The position numbers and the translations under genes are program-made. Under the pieces are notes generated by a model that saw nothing but the letters and a program-made list of their open reading frames with translations, did not search any database and was not told the DNA's origin. From positions 1 to 64,000 of the forward strand of contig CAITHY010000087.1 of NCBI GenBank assembly GCA_903892315.1: DNA of 64,000 bases, given 5' to 3'. This DNA comes from an uncultured beta proteobacterium. GTDB lineage: Bacteria; Pseudomonadota; Gammaproteobacteria; Burkholderiales; Burkholderiaceae. Positions 61,647 through 64,000 of the stretch are shown here, one piece after another. Position 1 is the first letter of the stretch. The number at the start of each line of letters is the position of its first letter.

Positions 61647-62350
61647 AAATAATTCAATTTGGTCTGTTTGTATCCATGGCCTCCTTATTGTGTTTTACAA
61701 ACGCAAATGCTCAATCTAAAGCCAGCCCTTGGGAGGGCGCATATGGACAGATTGGATTGCTCGGCTACGAAAGTTATATCCCTAAAAATGCTAACGGGAC
61801 AACCACCATTCCCGGTTTAGGCTCATTCTCAAACACCTCAACCGCTAATCATGCAAATGGGCCTGCCGCTAATATAGGAATTGGCTATAACTTTAGTCTT
61901 GGAAAGGACTACCTTCTTGGCGTAGGCGCGTCCCTGTATCCAGGCCATTCCAGATCCGCTAGTTCCACCCTAGTCACCACTATTGGCAATATCTCTGTAG
62001 TGAAAACGGGCACTTATGATGTGTCCAATGTATTCAGTTTTACCTTAATTCCAGGGTACGTCATTGATGAGACCCGCTTGGTATACGCGAAGATTGGTTA
62101 TGCTGGCTCGACCCTTAACGCAAACTCACCAGGAAACTATCCACAGCAGTCCAACAGAGTGAATGGCACTGTTTATGGACTGGGATATAAGCAATTCATT
62201 ACCGGATCTATTTACGCGTTTGGCGAAGGAAATTACGCTGTGAATAGAGCCAAATCAGTCACTGTAGTTACCGATAGTGGATCGGTAGTGAACTCCACTG
62301 CTAATGCCACTGGTTATGACATTATTTTTGGGATTGGCTACCACTTCTAA
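61643..62350 (+). CDS. Outer-membrane beta-barrel protein
   Basis: 235 residues: a signal peptide (about 1-23, ending ANAQ), then alternating strands with many Gly/Tyr/Thr and a terminal aromatic ending IGYHF, typical of OmpA/OprF-like or autotransporter-sized barrels for BAM recognition. Glycine-rich FGEGNYAVNRAK region. Specific function unknown. Translationally coupled to the kinase, an unusual partner that may be part of the sensing circuit. Confidence 0.8.
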   Translation: MKIIQFGLFVSMASLLCFTNANAQSKASPWEGAYGQIGLLGYESYIPKNANGTTTIPGLGSFSNTSTANHANGPAANIGIGYNFSLGKDYLLGVGASLYPGHSRSASSTLVTTIGNISVVKTGTYDVSNVFSFTLIPGYVIDETRLVYAKIGYAGSTLNANSPGNYPQQSNRVNGTVYGLGYKQFITGSIYAFGEGNYAVNRAKSVTVVTDSGSVVNSTANATGYDIIFGIGYHF

Positions 62351-62370
62351 AGCCAAACTGATTGATGAAA

Positions 62371-62392
62371 AAAACCACCCCGAGGGGTGGTT
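62371..62392 (+). terminator. Intrinsic hairpin after the barrel gene
   Basis: The stem AACCACCCC/GGGGTGGTT with a GA turn, 20 bp beyond the stop. A-rich before and only a short T run after; it may serve both strands. Confidence 0.7.
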
Positions 62393-62498
62393 GTCAATAT
62401 TCAAAAAACCGTCATGGAACTTTGAATAGCTACTAGAACTCATTTATAAAAGCTGTTATCAGGATGATGCTTGACCTAGATTAAGCAATCAATAGTGC

Positions 62499-62515
62499 TA
62501 GAACTAAAGTACTAG
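62499..62515 (+). promoter_or_regulatory. 17-bp motif copy 3
   Basis: TAGAACTAAAGTACTAG, one change from copy 2. An FNR-like sequence (TTGACCTAGATTAA, 62471-62484) lies 14 bp before it, as at 59150. It overlaps the stop codon of the small minus-strand gene, so its target may be that gene's antisense or an unseen transcript. Confidence 0.5.
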
Positions 62516-62667
62516 TCCTGGTTTGTGACAGCATTTCCCATAGCATCGGTCTTAACGATCGATGTCAAAAAACTGTCAGAATCAATCTGGCTTAATGCCG
62601 AGGCACTTGCTAAGCCCATTAAAAATGCAGCTAGCGCTACGATTAAATTGATACCAAATCTGTTCAC
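62512..62667 (-). CDS. 51-residue exported peptide
   Basis: GTG start at 62667 with AAAGGGAA upstream; 51 residues. A clear signal peptide (MNRFGINLIVALAAFLMG, then ASASA) is followed by about 27 mature residues rich in Ser, Asp and Thr with no Cys. Unknown family. Two motif copies lie 100-150 bp upstream. Real by ribosome site, signal peptide and conserved-looking layout, but short. Confidence 0.6.
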   Translation of the reverse strand: MNRFGINLIVALAAFLMGLASASALSQIDSDSFLTSIVKTDAMGNAVTNQD

Positions 62668-62765
62668 TGAATTTCCCTTTGTAAATAATTAAATAAAGCT
62701 AACTCTGTTTAGCTAGCGAGATCTTAATTCAAGAATCTTGATAAATTATTCAAAATAGGTGCTCC

Positions 62766-62816
62766 TAGAGCCAAAGTATTAGATTAGATATAAAACCTTT
62801 AGAGCTAAAGTTTTAT
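62766..62816 (+). promoter_or_regulatory. 17-bp motif copies 4-5 between two small genes
   Basis: 62766-62782 TAGAGCCAAAGTATTAG and 62800-62816 TAGAGCTAAAGTTTTAT, 34 bp apart (about three helical turns). They lie between the divergent 51- and 58-residue genes and could regulate both. The rest of 62668-62880 shows nothing else. Confidence 0.6.
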
Positions 62817-62880
62817 ATCCAAATGATTTTGAGCTTCTTATGATGAATCATCATCCAGTCATCAACGAAAGGAATGCCAA

Positions 62881-63057
62881 ATGTTTGCAAAACAAGAGTC
62901 AAGTCAGATGGTAAATTTATTCCGAATGATGAATCACCCTCGACTTCATGAGCTAACGCGTGTTCATGAGTTACCGACTCAAACAGTTGTGCAAAAAGAA
63001 ATGGTCTCCGTAAGCCAAGTCATGATTACTGAAGTTGGTGTAGCTGCATTAGCGTGA
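62881..63057 (+). CDS. 58-residue protein, unknown
   Basis: ATG at 62881 with GAAAGGA about 8 nt upstream. 58 residues, Met- and Val-rich, with a basic-aromatic first half (NLFRMMNHPRLHELTRVHE) and a hydrophobic tail (VMITEVGVAALA). No signal peptide and no family. Its start is 64 bp after motif copy 5. Supported only by position, ribosome site and the shared motif. Confidence 0.5.
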   Translation: MFAKQESSQMVNLFRMMNHPRLHELTRVHELPTQTVVQKEMVSVSQVMITEVGVAALA

Positions 63058-63107
63058 TCTACGCCATCTATAAACTAATGGGCTTATGAAAAGCCAATAT
63101 TGAGCAT

Positions 63108-63500
63108 TTATATGAATTCAGATATCTCAATCAAATTTTGATCGGGATCGCGGACATAGATAGAATTGATTTTTTGTGTAGCGCCAGTACGGATGACTGG
63201 GCCCTCAATGATTGGCCAAGATTCTGAATTGAGTTTATCGATCACCTTTTGAAGTGGGCGATCAGCTATAAAACAAAGATCGAGTGAACCTGGTGTTGGA
63301 ATATCTGCCTTTGGTTCAAATTCCTTACCTCGGATGTGTAAGTTAATTTTTTGATTACCAAAGTTAAATGCTTTACGTTCTACCGGAGGAGTGCCGCCAA
63401 TAAACGACTCCAACTTCATTCCGAGAACGCGAGTATAAAAATCTACGCATTCCGCTTCCTTTGCGGTGGTGAGCACCAAGTGGTCTAAATGATCAATCAT
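63108..63500 (-). CDS. VOC superfamily (glyoxalase/dioxygenase-fold) protein
   Basis: 130 residues, two VOC half-repeats. Metal-type ligands: His in IDHLDHLVLTT, a second in KINLHIRG, and the terminal Glu in RDPDQNLIEISEF. The CVDFYTRVLGMKLE block is typical. Substrate unknown. It is 14 bp downstream of the hydroxymethylglutaryl-CoA lyase gene on the same strand, hinting at a role in acyl or leucine catabolism. Confidence 0.85.
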   Translation of the reverse strand: MIDHLDHLVLTTAKEAECVDFYTRVLGMKLESFIGGTPPVERKAFNFGNQKINLHIRGKEFEPKADIPTPGSLDLCFIADRPLQKVIDKLNSESWPIIEGPVIRTGATQKINSIYVRDPDQNLIEISEFI

Positions 63501-63514
63501 GATTGTTTTCCTGC

Positions 63515-64000
63515 TTATTGCGCACGGCGTAATTCATCTACATAACTTGGCTCTGGATGCAATGTACTAGTAGTGCCGGCCTTTGCTACCTGCCCAGGAA
63601 CCTCATGTCCCACAATCTTCGGTAATTCCCTAGCCAGCTGTATCAACTTAGGAATATTCATGCCGGTGTCATAGCCCATTGCATCGAGCATATGAATGGC
63701 ATCTTCACTAGAAATATTACCGCTTGCTCCAGGTGCGTATGGGCAACCACCCAAGCCTCCTAACGATCCGTCAAAGCGAACAATGCCAGACTGGACTGCG
63801 GCCAATACATTGGCTAAGCCCATTCCCCTGGTGTTGTGGAAATGCAATGTCAACTGTAGACCAGAGAATAGCTTTTGCAAGGAGTCACACATCCTCTTCA
63901 CTTGATCGGGATTTGCCATACCAGTGGTATCGCAGATGGTCAGGCCTCTTACGCCGAGATCTGCAAAACGTCTTGCATAACCCTCAACCACCGCTTGAGA
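63515..64000 (-). CDS. Hydroxymethylglutaryl-CoA lyase, 3' part
   Basis: The gene continues past the window end; the 162 codons present are the C-terminal half. DTTGMANPDQV, LHFHNTRGMGLANVLAA (metal-binding His pair) and GGLGGCPYAPGASGN (the catalytic-Cys signature) identify HMG-CoA lyase, which splits HMG-CoA to acetoacetate and acetyl-CoA in leucine breakdown. The GTG at 63991 is an internal codon, not a start. Confidence 0.92.
   Translation of the reverse strand, partial: SQAVVEGYARRFADLGVRGLTICDTTGMANPDQVKRMCDSLQKLFSGLQLTLHFHNTRGMGLANVLAAVQSGIVRFDGSLGGLGGCPYAPGASGNISSEDAIHMLDAMGYDTGMNIPKLIQLARELPKIVGHEVPGQVAKAGTTSTLHPEPSYVDELRRAQ

Overview
The window looks like part of the chromosome of a Polynucleobacter-type betaproteobacterium (Burkholderiaceae). 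This is inferred from gene order and protein style, moderate GC, and short gaps with many overlapping genes. There is no rRNA and no CRISPR array.

Positions 1-27.3 kb are ordinary core genome. A forward operon runs yebC, purD, hemF, nadD, rsfS, rlmH, maf, rng. It is followed by msbA and three LPS-core-type glycosyltransferases, dnaE, gluQ, rhlE, and a glyoxylate/2-hydroxyacid block (class V aminotransferase, GntR regulator with two TTGTATACAA operators, large FAD/Fe-S dehydrogenase). Then come azlCD, queG, tsaE, a Tat-type amidase and tRNA-Lys(UUU).

Positions 27.3-58.2 kb are a stack of accessory segments behind tRNA-Lys. The 3' end of the tRNA (anticodon loop to CCA) recurs in direct orientation at 27337, 45539 and 53690 (identical 47 bp), at 54715 (two changes) and as a decayed relic near 58181. 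The repeats cut the region into four segments. Segment 1 (27.4-45.5 kb) has an AbiH-like defence gene, a broken SRA-domain gene, plasmid-like genes with an iteron-like array, two tyrosine recombinases and a clamp-loader-like AAA+ ATPase. Its right half carries redox and sulfur genes: desaturase, thioredoxin, LysR-YeiH, catalase-like SrpA, MFS, rhodanese and EF-hand. Composite palindromes punctuate segment 1. Segment 2 (45.6-53.7 kb) lies between perfect 88-bp direct repeats, has no recombinase, and is a reduced-sulfur module: thioredoxin, UbiA-like, FNR-like regulator, a seven-gene operon (two YeeE/YedE halves, an NPCGP-repeat peptide, DUF6969, rhodanese, BigR/SqrR-type sensor, DUF2892), a TsdA-like dihaem cytochrome and a HiPIP. 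Segment 3 (about 1 kb) is a toxin-antitoxin-like trio. Segment 4 has tartronate-semialdehyde reductase, a KdgT permease and a glyoxylate/hydroxypyruvate reductase.

Positions 58.2-64 kb hold an ArsR-type regulator, a LuxR-type response regulator, a hybrid histidine kinase and a beta-barrel protein. Two very small genes follow, with five copies of a 17-bp motif spread around them and around the response-regulator promoter. The window ends with a VOC protein and the 3' part of a hydroxymethylglutaryl-CoA lyase gene.

A plausible reading of the whole is repeated integration at one tRNA that assembled a thiosulfate/sulfane-sulfur handling capacity (import, oxidation, persulfide sensing, electron transfer), with redox control suggested by FNR-type boxes next to several of these genes.
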